Notes: a model not told the origin generated them from the sequence alone. Counted from the stretch's first letter, positions 21,925 to 36,200 are shown. The stretch: 64,000 nt of DNA from Hydractinia symbiolongicarpus (GCF_029227915.1 NC_079877.1:34313851-34377850), one strand, 5' to 3'. Translations and numbers: made by a program.

Positions 21925-24900
21925 AGTCCAAAATCAGTTCAATTAAGTCGCACAGTCAAACGTTTCACAGTTAAAAGCGATGCAACCTAGTAATATCAGA
22001 ATACTTTCGCTAAATGCATGTTGGTACGAATATGTGACGCAACCGTTGTAACTCAAACGGATTGACACCGTTAGAAAGTCAATGAAATGTACTTTTTAAA
22101 GCTTTCTCTATTTCTTCAGCGCGAACTAACTCCTAGGATTGGTCCCACAGTAAAAATGACTTATTTATCTAAAATTTTAAATGAATCGCTACCACAGGGT
22201 CCAGTGTAATCGCTGAGTTCCAGCAATCATGTCAAGTTACTAAGAATGTTCTTTCTTGGAGTCCAATTGTCTCATTTATCACATTTATAAGGTCAAAGTC
22301 GAAAATCAGTTCAATTAAGTCGCACAGTCAAACGTTTCAGAGTTAAAAGCGATGCAACATAGTAATATCAGAATACTTTCGCTAAATACATGTTGGTACG
22401 AATATGTGACGCAACCGTTGTAACTCAAACGGAATTATACCGCCAAGAAATCAATGAAATGTAGTTTTTGAGAATGTCTTTAAATCTTCAGCGCGTGCTA
22501 ACGGCCAGGATTGGTCCCACAGTAAGAAAATCTTATTTATCTAAATTTTAAAATGAATCGCTACCACACGGTCCAGTGTAATCGCTGAGTTCCGGCAATC
22601 ATGTCAAATAAAGAAGAATATCACTTCTTGTAGTCAAAATGACTCATTTCTCACATTTATAAGGTGAAAGTCCAAAATCAGTTCAATTAAGTCCCACAGT
22701 CAATCGTTTCGCTGTTGAAAGCGATACAACTTAGTAATATCGGAAAAAAATCACTAAATACATGTTGGTACGAATGTGTGACGCAACCGTTGTAACTCAA
22801 ACGGATTGACACCGTTAGAAAATCAATGAAATGTGGTTTTTGAAACTCTCTCTATATCTTCATCGCGCGCTAACGGCTAGGATTGGTCCCACAGTAAAAA
22901 TGACTTATTTATCTAAATTTTTAATGAATCGCTACCACAGGGTCCAGTGTAATCGCTGAGTTCCGCAATCATGTCAAATTAAGAAGAATGTTCTTTCTTG
23001 GAGTCCAATTGTCTCATTTATCACACTTATGAGGTCACAGTCCAAAATCAGTTCAATTAAGTCGCACAGTCAAACGTTTCACAGTTAAAAGCGATGCAAC
23101 CTAGTAATATCAGAATACTTTCGCTAAATGCATGTTGGTACGAATATGTGACGCAACCGTTGTAACTCAAACGGATTGACACCGTTAGAAAGTCAATGAA
23201 ATGTACTTTTTAAAGCTTTCTCTATTTCTTCAGCGCGAACTAACGGCTAGGATTGGTCCCACAGTAAAAATGACTTATTTATCTAAAATTTTAAATGAAT
23301 CGCTACCACAGGGTCCAGTGTAATCGCTGAGTTCCAGCAATCATGTCAAATTACTAAGAATGTTCTTTCTTGGAGTCCAATTGTCTCATTTATCACATTT
23401 ATAAGGTCAAAGTCGAAAATCAGTTCAATTAAGTCGCACAGTCAAACGTTTCAGAGTTAAAGCGATGCAACATAGTAATATCAGAATACTTTCGCTAAAT
23501 ACATGTTGGTACGAATATGTGACGCAACCGTTGTAACTCAAGCGGAATTATACCGCCAAAAAATCAATGAAATGTAGTTTTTGAGAATGTCTTTAAATCT
23601 TCAGCGCGTGCTAACGGCCAGGATTGGTCCCACAGTAAGAAAATCTTATTTATCTAAATTTTAAAATGAATCGCTTCCACACGGTCCAGTGTAACGCTGA
23701 GTTCCGGCAATCATGTCAAATAAAGAAGAATATCACTTCTTGTAGTCAAAATGACTCATTTCTCACATTTATAAGGTGAAAGTCCAAAATCAGTTCAATT
23801 AAGTCCCACAGTCAATCGTTTCGCTGTTGAAAGCGATACAACTTAGTAATATCGGAAAAAAATCACTAAATACATGTTGGTACGAATGTGTGACGCAACC
23901 GTTGTAACTCAAACGGATTGACACCGTTAGAAAATCAATGAAATGTGGTTTTTGAAACTCTCTCTATATCTTCATCGCGCGCTAACGGCTAGGATTGGTC
24001 CCACAGTAAAAATGACTTATTTATCTAAATTTTTAATGAATCGCTACCACAGGGTCCAGTGTAATCGCTGAGTTCCGCAATCATGTCAAATTAAGAAGAA
24101 TGTTCTTTCTTGGAGTCCAATTGTCTCATTTATCACACTTATGAGGTCACAGTCCAAAATCAGTTCAATTAAGTCGCACAGTCAAACGTTTCACAGTTAA
24201 AAGCGATGCAACCTAGTAATATCAGAATACTTTCGCTAAATGCATGTTGGTACGAATATGTGACGCAACCGTTGTAACTCAAACGGATTGACACCGTTAG
24301 AAAGTCAATGAAATGTACTTTTTAAAGCTTTCTCTATTTCTTCAGCGCGAACTAACGGCTAGGATTGGTCCCACAGTAAAAATGACTTATTTATCTAAAA
24401 TTTTAAATGAATTGCTACCACAGGGTCCAGTGTAATCGCTGAGTTCCAGCAATCATGTCAAATTACTAAGAATGTTCTTTCTTGGAGTCCAATTGTCTCA
24501 TTTATCACATTTATAAGGTCAAAGTCGAAAATCAGTTCAATTAAGTCGCACAGTCAAACGTTTCAGAGTTAAAGCGATGCAACATAGTAATATCAGAATA
24601 CTTTCGCTAAATACATGTTGGTACGAATATGTGACGCAACCGTTGTAACTCAAGCGGAATTATACCGCCAAAAAATCAATGAAATGTAGTTTTTGAGAAT
24701 GTCTTTAAATCTTCAGCGCGTGCTAACGGCCAGGATTGGTCCCACAGTAAGAAAATCTTATTTATCTAAATTTTAAAATGAATCGCTTCCACACGGTCCA
24801 GTGTAACGCTGAGTTCCGGCAATCATGTCAAATAAAGAAGAATATCACTTCTTGTAGTCAAAATGACTCATTTATCACATTTATAAGGTGAAAGTCCAAA

Positions 24901-25045
24901 ATCAGTTCAATTAAGTCCCACAGTCAATCGTTTCGCTGTTGAAAGCGATACAACTTAGTAATATCGGAAAAAAATCACTAAATACATGTTGGTACGAATG
25001 TGTGACGCAACCGTTGTAACTCAAACGGATTGACACCGTTAGAAA
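21925..25045 (+). repeat. 3-monomer higher-order repeat, about 1113 bp, 2.8 copies
   Basis: Copy 1 is 21925-23038 (anchors 22023, 22395, 22767), copy 2 is 23039-24150 (anchors 23137, 23508, 23879), and copy 3 is 24151 to about 25045 (anchors 24249, 24620, 24991). Each unit has one monomer with taaatgcatgttgg and gcgaactaac, one with gagaatgtctttaaatc, and one with catcgcgcgc. Copies 2 and 3 share private changes absent from copy 1 (cagagttaaagcg, tcaagcgg, gtaacgctgag), so they are sisters from the latest duplication. Copy 1 alone has aactcctagg at 22128-22137. Confidence 0.93.
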
Positions 25046-25734
25046 GTCAATGAAATGGAGTTTTTGAAACTGTCTCTATATCTTCAGCGCGCGCTAACAG
25101 CTAGGATTGGTCCCACAGTAAAAATGACTTATTTATCTAAATTTTTAATGAATCGCTACCACAAGGTCCAGTGTAATCGCTGAGTTCCGGCAATCATGTC
25201 AAATTAGGAAGAATGTTCTTTCTTGGTGTCCAATTCTCTCATTTATCACACTTATGAGGTCACAGTCCAAAGTTAGTTCAATTAAGTCCTACAGTCTATC
25301 GTTTGACTGTTTGAAGCGATGCAACCTAGTAATATCAGAAAAATATCGCTAAATACATGTTGGTACGAATATGTGACCCAACCGTTTTAACTCAAACGGA
25401 TTGACACCGTTAGAAAGTCAATGAAATGTAGTTTTTGAAACTGTCTCTACTTCTTCAGCGCGCGATAACGGCTAGGATTGTTTCCACAGTAATAAATGAC
25501 TTATTTTTCCTAACTTTTAAACAAAGCGCTACCACAGCGCCCAGTGTAATCGCTGAGTTCCAGCAATCATGTCAAATTAAGAAGAATGTTATTTCTTGGA
25601 GTCCAATTGTCTGACTTATAACATTTATAAGGTCAAAGTCCAAAATCAGTTCAATTAAGTCGCACAGTCAAACGTTTCACAGTTAAAAGCGATGCAACCT
25701 AGTAATATCCGAATACTTTCGCTAAATACATGTT
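25046..25734 (+). repeat. Satellite monomers linking two HOR blocks
   Basis: Anchors 25362 and 25735. The sequence follows 16120-16600 (tggagtttttgaaactg, then the ggattgtttcc subtype). In this copy the open frame seen in the sister monomers is closed by gtctgactt, where sisters have gtctcactt. No other feature is visible. Confidence 0.75.
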
Positions 25735-28430
25735 GGTACGAATATGTGACGCAACCGTTGTAACTCAAACGGAATTATACCGCCAAGAAATCAATGAAAT
25801 GTAATTTTTGAGAATTTTTTTAGAGAATGTCTTCATTTCTTCAGCGCGTGCTAACGGCCAGGATTGGTGCCACAGTAAGAAAATCTTATTTATCTAAATA
25901 TTTAAATAAAGCGCTACCGCAGAGCCTAATGTAACCGCTGAATTCCGGCAATCATATCAAATTCAGAAGAATGTTATTCCTTGGAGACCAATTGGCGCAT
26001 TAATCACATTTTTAAGGTCACAGTCCAGAATCAGTTGAAATAATTCCCACGGTCAATCGTTTCACTGTTAAAAGCGATACAACTTAGTAATATCGGAAGG
26101 AAATCACTAAATACATGTTGGTACGAATATGTGACGCAACCGTTGTAATTCAAACGGATTGACACCGTTAGAAAGTCAATGAAATGGAGTTTTTGAAACT
26201 GTCTCTATATCTTCAGCGCGCGCTAACGGCTAGGATTGGTGCCATAGTAAAAATGACTTATTTATCTGAACTTTTAAATGAATCGCTACCACAGGGTCCA
26301 GTGTAATCGCTGAGTTCCGGCAATCATGTCAAATTAAGAAGAATGTTCTTTCTTGGAGTCCAATTGTCTCATTTATCACACTTATGAGGTCAAAGTCCAA
26401 AACCAGTTCAATTAAGTCGCACAGTCAAACGTTTCACAGTTAAAAGCGATGCGACATAGTAATATCAGAATACTTTCGCTAAATACATGTTGGTACGAAT
26501 ATGTGACGCAACCGTTGTAACTCAAACGCAATTATACCGCCAAGAAATCAATGAAATGTAGTTTTTTAGAATGTCTTTATTTCTTCAGCGCGAACTAACG
26601 GCTAGGATTGGTCCCACAGTAAAGAATGACTTATTTATCTTAATTTTTAAATAAAGCGCTACCGCAGCGCCCAGTGTAATCACTGAGTTCCAGCAATCAT
26701 GTCAAATTAAGAAGAATGTTACTTCTTGTTGTCAAAATGGCTCATTTATCACATTTATAAGGTCAAAGTCCAAAATCAGTTCAATTAAGTCGCACAGTCA
26801 AACATTTCAGAGTTAAAAGCGATGCAACATAGTAATATCAGAATACTTTCGCTAAATACATGTTGGTACGAATATGTGACGCAACCGTTGTAACTCAAAC
26901 GGAATTATACCGCCAAGAAATCAATGAAATGTAATTTTTGAGAATTTTTTTAGAGAATGTCTTCATTTCTTCAGCGCGTGCTAACGGCCAGGATTGGTGC
27001 CACAGTAAGAAAATCTTATTTATCTAAATATTTAAATAAAGCGCTACCGCAGAGCCTAATGTAACCGCTGAATTCCGGCAATCATATCAAATTCAGAAGA
27101 ATGTTATTCCTTGGAGACCAATTGGCGCATTAATCACATTTTTAAGGTCACAGTCCAGAATCAGTTGAAATAATTCCCACAGTCAATCGTTTCACTGTTA
27201 AAAGCGATACAACTTAGTAATATCGGAAGGAAATCACTAAATACACGTTGGTACGAATATGTGACGCAACCGTTGTAACTCAAACGGATTGACACCGTTA
27301 GAAAGTCAATGAAATGGAGTTTTTGAAACTGTCTCTATATCTTCAGCGCGCGCTAACGGCTAGGATTGGTGCCATAGTAAAAATGACTTATTTATCTAAA
27401 CTTTTAAATGAATCGCTACCACAGGGTCCAGTGTAATCGCTGAGTTCCGGCAATCATGTCAAATTAAGAAGAATGTTCTTTCTTGGAGTTCAATTGTCTC
27501 ATTTATCACACTTATGAGGTCAAAGTCCAAAACCAGTTCAATTAAGTCGCACAGTCAAACGTTTCACAGTTAAAAGCGATGCGACATAGTAATATCAGAA
27601 TACTTTCGCTAAATACATGTTGGTACGAATATGTGACGCAACCGTTGTAACTCAAACGCAATTATACCGCCAAGAAATCAATGAAATGTAGTTTTAGAGA
27701 ATGTCTTCATTTCTTCAGCGCGTGCTAACGGCCAGGATTGGTGCCACAGTAAGAAAATCTTATTTATCTAAATATTTAAATAAAGCGCTACCGCAGAGCC
27801 TAATGTAACCGCTGAATTCCGGCAATCATATCAAATTCAGAAGAATGTTATTCCTTGGAGACCAATTGGCGCATTAATCACATTTTTAAGGTCACAGTCC
27901 AGAATCAGTTGAAATAATTCCCACGGTCAATCGTTTCACTGTTAAAAGCGATACAACTTAGTAATATCGGAAGGAAATCACTAAATACATGTTGGTACGA
28001 ATATGTGACGCAACCGTTGTAACTCAAACGGATTGACACCGTTAGAAAGTCAATGAAATGGAGTTTTTGAAACTGTCTCTATATCTTCAGCGCGCGCTAA
28101 CGGCTAGGATTGGTGCCATAGTAAAAATGACTTATTTATCTAAACTTTTAAATGAATCGCTACCACAGGGTCCAGTGTAATCGCTGAGTTCCGGCAATCA
28201 TGTCAAATTAAGAAGAATGTTCTTTCTTGGAGTCCAATTGTCTCATTTATCACACTTATGAGGTCAAAGTCCAAAACCAGTTCAATTAAGTCGCACGGTC
28301 AAACGTTTCACAGTTAAAAGCGATGCGACATAGTAATATCAGAATACTTTCGCTAAATACATGTTGGTACGAATAGGTGACGCAACCGTTGTAACTCAAA
28401 CGCAATTACACCGCCAAGAAATCAATGAAA
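25735..28430 (+). repeat. HOR block with 385-bp insertion-bearing monomers
   Basis: Anchors 25735, 26120, 26492, 26865, 27250, 27622, 27994 and 28366. The first three monomers repeat at +1130 bp (25735 to 26865, 26120 to 27250, 26492 to 27622), then at +744 bp (27250 to 27994, 27622 to 28366). Monomers at 25735 and 26865 carry a 13-bp insertion. The monomer at 27622 begins like the one at 26492 and ends like the insertion subtype but without the insertion, so it is a recombinant. The mark gtgccatagtaa identifies the monomers at 26120, 27250 and 27994. Confidence 0.88.
25803..25830 (+). repeat. 13-bp micro-duplication in the 385-bp monomer
   Basis: Where other monomers read tttttgagaatgtc once, this subtype reads tttttgagaat twice, separated only by extra T residues, which adds 13 bp. 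The same insertion is at 26933-26960, 29181-29205 and 33667-33691. The form at 25803 and 26933 ends tagagaatg and the form at 29181 and 33667 ends ttgagaatg, so there are two sublineages. Confidence 0.88.
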
Positions 28431-28800
28431 TGTAGTTTTTTAGAATGTCTTTATTTCTTCAGCGCGAACTAACGGCTAGGATTGGTCCCGCAGTACAAAA
28501 TGACTTATTTATCTAAATTTTTAAATAAAGCGTTACCACAGCGCCCAGTGTAATCGGTGAGTTCCATCAATCAAGTCAAACTAAGAAGAATGTCATTTCT
28601 TGTAGTCAAAATGACTCATTTATCACATTTATAAGGTCAAAGTCCAAAATCAGTTGAATTAAGTCCCACAGTCAATCGTTTCACTGTTGAAAGCGATGCA
28701 ACTTAGTAATATCGGAAAAAAATCACTAAATACATGCTGGTACGATTATGTGACGCAACCGTTCTAACTCGAACGAATTGACACCGTTAGAAAGTCAATG
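28431..28800 (+). repeat. Satellite linker monomer
   Basis: This segment includes anchor 28739. From about 28485 it matches 32225 onward at an offset of about 3740 bp (10 monomers), sharing ggtcccgcagtac and tcaaactaag. It appears to be the leading edge of the following 12-monomer unit. Nothing else is present. Confidence 0.75.
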
Positions 28801-31800
28801 AAATGTACTTTTTGAAGCTGTCTCTACTTCTTCAACGCAAACTAACGGCTAGGATTGGTCCCACAGTAAAAAATGACTTATTGATCTTAATTTTTAAATA
28901 AAGCGCTACCACAGCGCCCAGTGTAATCGCTGAGTTCCAGCAATTTGTCAAATTAAGAAGAATGTTATTTCTTGGAGTCCAATTGTCTCACTTACAACAT
29001 TTATAAGGTCAAAGTCCAAAAGCAGTTCAATTAAGTCGCACAGTCAAACGTTTCACAGTTAAAAGCGATGCAACCTAGTAATATCCGAATACTTTCGCTA
29101 AATACATGTTGGTACGAATATGTGACGCAACCGTTGTAACTCAAACGGTATTATACCGCCAAGAAATCAATGAAATGTAATTTTTGAGAATTTTTTTTGA
29201 GAATGTCTTCATTTCTTCAGCGCGTGCTAACGGCCAGGATTGGTCCCACAGTAAGAAAATCTTATTTATCTAAATATTTAAATAAAGCGCTACCGCAGAG
29301 CCTAATGTAACCGCTGAATTCCAGCAATCATGCCAAATTCAGAAGAATGTTATTCCTTGAAGACCAATTGGCGCATTAATCACATTTTTAAGGTCACAGT
29401 CCAGAATCAGTTCAAATAATTCCCACGGTCAATCGTTTCACTGTTAAAAGCGATACAACTTAGTAATATCGGAAGGAAATCACTAAATACATGTTGGTAC
29501 GAATATGTGACGCAACCGTTGTAACTCAAACGGATTGACACCGTTAGAAAGTCAATGAAATGTAGTTTTTGAAACTGTCTCTATTTCTTCAGCGCGCGAT
29601 GACGGCTAGGATTGTTTCCACAGTACTAAATGACTTATTTATCTTAACTTTTAAACAAAGCGCTACCACAGCGCCCAGTGTAATCGCTGAGTTCCAGCAA
29701 TCATGTCAAATTAAGAAGAATGATATTTCGTTTAGTCAAAATGGCTCATTTATTACATTTATAAGGTCAAAGTCCAAAATCAGTTCAATTAAGTCCCACA
29801 GTCAATCGTTTCGCTGTTGAAAGCGATACAACTTAGTAATATCGGAAGAAAATCACTAAATACATGATGGTACGATTATGTGACACAACCGTTGTAACTC
29901 AAAGGCATTGACACTGTTAGAAAGTGAATGAAATGGAGTTTTTGAAACTGTCTCTATATCTTCAGCGCGCGCTAACGGCTAGGATTGGTGCCATAGTAAA
30001 AATGACTTATTTATCTAAACTTTTAAATGAATCGCTACCACAGGGTCCAATGTAATCGCTGAGTTCCGGCAATCATGTCAAATTAAGAAGAATGTTCCTT
30101 CTTGGAGTCCAATTGTCTCATTTATCACACTTATGAGGTCAAAGTCCAAAATCAGTTCAATTAAGTCGCACAGTCAAACGTTTCACAGTTAAAAGCGATG
30201 CGATATAGTAATATCAGAATACTTTCGCTAAATACATGTTGGTACGAATATGTGACGCAACCGTTGTAACTCAAACGCAATTATACCGCCAAGAAATCAA
30301 TGAAATGTAGTTTTTCAGAATGTCTTTATTTCTTCAGCGCGAACTAACGGCTAGGATTGGTCCCACAGTAAAGAATGACTTATTTATCTTAATTTTTAAA
30401 TAAAGCGCTACCGCAGCGCCCAGTGTAACCAATGAGTTCCAGCAATCATGTCAAATTAAGAAGAATGTTACTTCTTGTAGTCAAAATGGCTCATTTATCA
30501 CATTTATTAGATCACAGTCCAAAATCAGTTCAATTAAGTCCCACAGTCAATCGTTTCACTGTTGAAAGCGATGCAACTTAGTAATATCGGAAAAAAATCA
30601 CTAAATACATGTTGGTACGAATATGTGACGCAACCGCTGTAACTCAAACGGATTGACACCGTTAGAAAGTCAATGAAATAGAGGTTTTAAAACTGTCTCT
30701 ATGTCTTCAGCGCGCGCCAACGGCTAGGATTGGTCCCACAGTAAAAAATGACTTATTTATCTAAATTTTTAATAAAAGGGCTACCACAGAGCCTAATGTA
30801 ATCGCTGAGTTCCAGCAATCATGTCAAATTACGAAGAATAACATTTCTTGTAGTCAAAATGACTCATTCATCACATTTATAAGGTCAAAGTCCAAAATCA
30901 GTTCAATTAAGTCCCACAGTCAATCGTTTCACTGCTGAAAGCGATACAACTTATTAATATCGGAAAAAAATCACTAAATACATGTTGGTACGAATGTGTG
31001 ACGCAACCGTTGTAACTCAAACGGATTGACACCGTTAGAAAGTCAATGAAATGGAGTTTTTGAAGCTGTCTCTATATCTTCAGCGCGCGCTAACGGCTAG
31101 GATTGGTCCCACAGTAAAAATGACTTATTTATCTAAATTTTTAAATGAATCGCTACCACAGGGTCCAGAGTAATCGCTGAGTTCCGGCAATCATGTCAAA
31201 TTAAGAAGAATGTTCTTTCTTGGAGTCCAATTGTCTCATTTATCACACGTATGAGGTCAAAGCCTAAAATCAGTTCAACTAAGACCCACAGTCAATCGTT
31301 TCACTGTTGAAAGCGATACAACTTAGTAATATCGGAAAAAAATCACTAAATACATGTTGGTACGAATATGTGACGCAACCGTTGTATCTCAAACGGATTG
31401 ACACCGTTAGAAAATCAATGAAATTTAGTTTTAGAAACTGTCGCTATTTCTTCAGCGCGCGATAACGGCTAGGATTGGTTCCACAGTAAAAAATGACTTA
31501 TTTATCTTAATTTTTAAATAAAGCCTTTCCACAGCGCCCAGTGTAATCGCTGAGTTCCAGCAATCATGTCAAATTAAGAAGAATATCATTTTTTGTAGTC
31601 AAAATGACTCATTTATCACATTCATAAGGTCAAAGTCCAAAATCAGTTCAATTAAGTCCCACAGTCAATCGTTTCACTGTTGAAAGCGATACAACTTAGT
31701 AATATCGGAAAAAAATCACTAAATACATGTTGGTACGAATGTTTGACGCAACCGTTGTAACTCAAACGGATTGACACCGTTAGAAAGTCAATGAAATGGA

Positions 31801-33286
31801 GTTTTTGAAACTGTCTCTATATCTTCAGCGCGCGCTAACGGCTAGGATTGGTCCCACAGTAAAAATGACTTATTTATCTAAATTTTTGATGAATCGCTAC
31901 CACAGGGTCCAGTGTAATCGCTGAGTTCCGGCAATCATGTCAAATTAAGAAGAATGTTCTTTCTTGGAGTCCAATTGTCTCATTTATCACACTTATGAGG
32001 TCACAGTCCAAAGTTAGTTCAATTAAGTCCCACAGTCAATCGTTTCACTGTTTGAAGCGATGCAACCTAGTAATATCAGAAAAATATCGCTAAATACATG
32101 TTGGTTCGAATATGTGACCCAACCGTTGTAACTCAAACGGATTGACACCGTTAGAAAGTCAATGAAATGTAGTTTTTAAAACTGTGTCTATTTCTTCAGC
32201 GCGCGATAACGGCTAGGATTGGTCCCGCAGTACAAAATGACTTATTTATCTAAATTTTTAAATAAAGCGTTACCACAGCGCCCAGTGTAATCGGTGAGTT
32301 CCATCAATAAAGTCAAACTAAGAAGAATGTCATTTCTTGTAGTCAAAATGACTCATTTATCACATTTATAAGGTCAAAGTCTAAAATCAGTTTAATTAAG
32401 TCCCACAGTCAATCGTTTCTCTGTTGAAAGCGATACAACTTAGTAATATCGGAAGAAAATCACTAAATACATGCTGGTACGATTATGTGACGCAACCGTT
32501 TTAACTCAAGCGGATTGAACACTGTTAAAAAGTCAATGACATGTAGCTTTTGAAACTGTCTCCATTTCTTCAGCGTGCGATAACGGCTAGGATTGTTTCC
32601 ACCGTAATAAATGACTTATTTATCTTAACTTTTAAACAAAGCGCTACCACAGCGCATAGTGTAATCGCTGAGTTCCAGCAATCATGTCAAATTAAGGAGA
32701 ATGTTATTTCTTCTAGTCATAATGGCTCATTTATTACATTTTTAAGGTCAAAGCCCAAAATCAGTTCAATTAAGTCCCACAGTCAATCGTTTCTCTGTTG
32801 AAAGCGATACAACTTAGTAATATCGGAAGAAAATCAATAAATACATGCTGGTACGATTATGTGACGCAACCGTTCTAAATCAAACGGATTGACACCGTTA
32901 GAAAGTCAATGAAATGTAGTTTTTGAAACTGTCTCTATTTCTTCAGCGCGCGATAACGGCTAGGATTGGTCCCACAGTACAAAATGACTTATTTATCTAA
33001 ATTTTTAAATAAAGCGTTACCACAGCGCCCAGTGTAATCGCTGAGTTCCAGCAATCATGTCAAACTAAGAAGAATGTCATTTCTTGTTGTCAAAATGATG
33101 AGTCATTATCACATTTATAAGGTCAAAGTCCAAAATCAGTTCAACTAAGTTCCACAGTCAATCGATTCACTGTTGAAAGCGATACAACTTAGTAATATCG
33201 GAAAAATATCAGTAAATACATGTTGGTACGAATTTGTGACGCAACCGTTGTAACTCAAACGGATTGACACCGTTAGAAAGTCAATG
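28801..33286 (+). repeat. 12-monomer higher-order repeat, copy 1 (4486 bp)
   Basis: Anchors 29111, 29496, 29869, 30241, 30614, 30987, 31359, 31732, 32103, 32476, 32850 and 33225. The unit restarts at 33287 with the same tgtactttttgaagctg and cgcaaactaacgg monomer. It contains a 385-bp monomer, one with atgatggtacg (29869), one with tggttcg replacing the anchor (32103) and one with a microinversion (33098-33105). Confidence 0.92.
33098..33105 (+). other. 8-bp microinversion of the TGACTCAT word
   Basis: Other monomers read caaaaTGACTCATttatcac. Here the sequence is caaaatgATGAGTCAttatcac, which is the same 8 bp in reverse complement with 2 bp added. The monomer step is accordingly 375 bp rather than 373. 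A bZIP-type heptamer (TGASTCA) is kept because the word is nearly palindromic. Confidence 0.7.
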
Positions 33287-36200
33287 AAATGTACTTTTTG
33301 AAGCTGTCTCTACTTCTTCAGCGCAAACTAACGGCTAGGATTGGTCCCACAGTAAAAAATGACTTATTCATCTTAATTTTTAAATAAAGCCCTACCACAG
33401 CGCCCAGTGTAATCGCTGAGTTCCAGCAATTTGTCAAATTAAGAAGAATGTTATTTCTTGGAGTCCAATTGTCTCACTTACAACATTTATAAGGTCAAAG
33501 TCCAAAAGCAGTTCAATTAAGTCGCACAGTCAAACGTTTCACAGTTAAAAGCGATGCAACCTAGTAATATCCGAATACTTTCGCTAAATACATGTTGGTA
33601 CGAATATGTGACGCAACCGTTGTAACTCAAACGGAATTATACCGCCAAGAAATCAATGAAATGTAATTTTTGAGAATTTTTTTTGAGAATGTCTTCATTT
33701 CTTCAGCGCGTGCTAACGGCCAGGATTGGTCCCACAGTAAGAAAATCTTATTTATCTAAATATTTAAATAAAGCGCTACCGCAGAGCCTAATGTAACCGC
33801 TGAATTCCAGCAATCATGTCAAATTCAGAAGAATGTTATTCCTTGGAGACCAATTGGCGCATTAATCACATTTTTAAGGTCACAGTCCAGAATCAGTTGA
33901 AATAATTCCCACGGTCAATCGTTTCACTGTTAAAAGCGATACAACTTAGTAATATCGGAAGGAAATCACTAAATACATGTTGGTACGAATATGTGACGCA
34001 ACCGTTGTAGCTCAAACGGATTGACACCGTTAGAAAGTCAATGAAATGTAGTTTTTGAAACTGTCTCTATTTCTTCAGCGCGCGATGACGGCTAGGATTG
34101 TTTCCACAGTACTAAATGACTTATTTATCTTAACTTTTAAACAAAGCGCTACCACAGCGCCCAGTGTAATCGCTGAGTTCCAGCAATCATGTCAAATTAA
34201 GAAGAATGATATTTCGTTTAGTCAAAATGGCTCATTTATTACATTTATAAGGTCAAAGTCCAAAATCAGTTCAATTAAGTCCTACAGTCAATCGTTTCGC
34301 TGTTGAAAGCGATACAACTTAGTAATATCGGAAGAAAATCACTAAATACATGATGGTACGATTATGTGACACAACCGTTGTAACTCAAAGGCATTGACAC
34401 TGTTAGAAAGTGAATGAAATGGAGTTTTTGAAACTGTCTCTATATCTTCAGCGCGCGCTAAAAGCTAGGATTGGTGCCATAGTAAAAATGACTTATTTAT
34501 CTAAACTTTTAAATGAATCGCTACCACAGGGTCCAGAGTAATCGCTGAGTTCCGGCAATCATGTCAAATTAAGAAGAATGTTCTTTCTTGGAGTCCAATT
34601 GTCTCATTTATCACACTTATGAGGTCAAAGTCTAAAATCAGTTCAACTAAGACCCACAGTCAATCGTTTCACTGTTGAAAGCGATACAACTTAGTAATAT
34701 CGGAAAAAAATCACTAAATACATGTTGGTACGAATATGTGACGCAACAGTTGTAGCTCAAACGGATTGACACCGTTAGAAAATCAATGAAATTTAGTTTT
34801 AGAAACTGTCGCTATTTCTTCAGCGCGCGATAACGGCTAGGATTGGTTCCACAGTAAAAAATGACTTATTTATCTTAATTTTTAAATAAAGCCTTTCCAC
34901 AGCGCCCAGTGTAATCGCTGAGTTCCAGCAATCATGTCAAATTAAGAAGAATATCATTTTTTGTAGTCAAAATGACTCATTTATCACATTCATAAGGTCA
35001 AAGTCCAAAATCAGTTCAATTAAGTCCCACAGTCAATCGTTTCACTGTTGAAAGCGATACAACTTAGTAATATCGGAAAAAAATCACTAAATACATGTTG
35101 GTACGAATGTTTGACGCAACCGTTGTAACTCAAACGGATTGACACCGTTAGAAAGTCAATGAAATGGAGTTTTTGAAACTGTCTCTATATCTTCAGCGCG
35201 CGCTAAAAGCTAAGATTGGTGCCATAGTAAAAATGACTTATTTATCTAAACTTTTAAATGAATCGCTACCACAGGGTCCAGTGTAATCGCTGAGTTCCGG
35301 CAATCATGTCAAATTAAGAAGAATGTTCCTTCTTGGAGTCCAATTGTCTCATTTATCACACTTATGAGGTCAAAGTCCAAAATCAGTTCAATTAAGTCGC
35401 ACAGTCAAACGTTTCACAGTTAAAAGCGATGCGATATAGTAATATCAGAATACTTTCGCTAAATACATGTTGGTACGAATATGTGACGCAACCGTTGTAA
35501 CTCAAACGCAATTATACCGCCAAGAAATCAATGAAATGTAGTTTTTCAGAATGTCTTTATTTCTTCAGCGCGAACTAACGGCTAGGATTGGTCCCACAGT
35601 AAAGAATGACTTATTTATCTTAATTTTTAAATAAAGCGCTACCGCAGCGCCCAGTGTAATCAATGAGTTCCAGCAATCATGTCAAATTAAGAAGAATGTT
35701 ACTTATTGTAGTCAAAATGGCTCATTTATCACATTTATAAGATCACAGTCCAAAATCAGTTCAATTAAGTCCCACAGTCAATCGTTTCACTGTTGAAAGC
35801 GATGCAACTTAGTAATATCGGAAAAAAATCACTAAATACATGTTGGTACGAATATGTGACGCAACCGTTGTAACTCAAACGGATTGACACCGTTAGAAAG
35901 TCAATGAAATAGAGGTTTTAAAACTGTCTCTATGTCTTCAGCGCGCGCCAACGGCTAGGATTGGTCCCACAGTAAAAAATGACTTTTTTATCTAAATTTT
36001 TAATAAAAGGGCTACCACAGAGCCTAATGTAATCGCTGAGTTCCAGCAACCATGTCAAATTACGAAGAATATCATTTCTTGTAGTCAAAATGACTCATTC
36101 ATCACATTTATAAGGTCAAAGTCCAAAATCAGTTCAATTAAGTCCCACAGTCAATCGTTTCACTGCTGAAAGCGATACAACTTATTAATATCGGAAAAAA

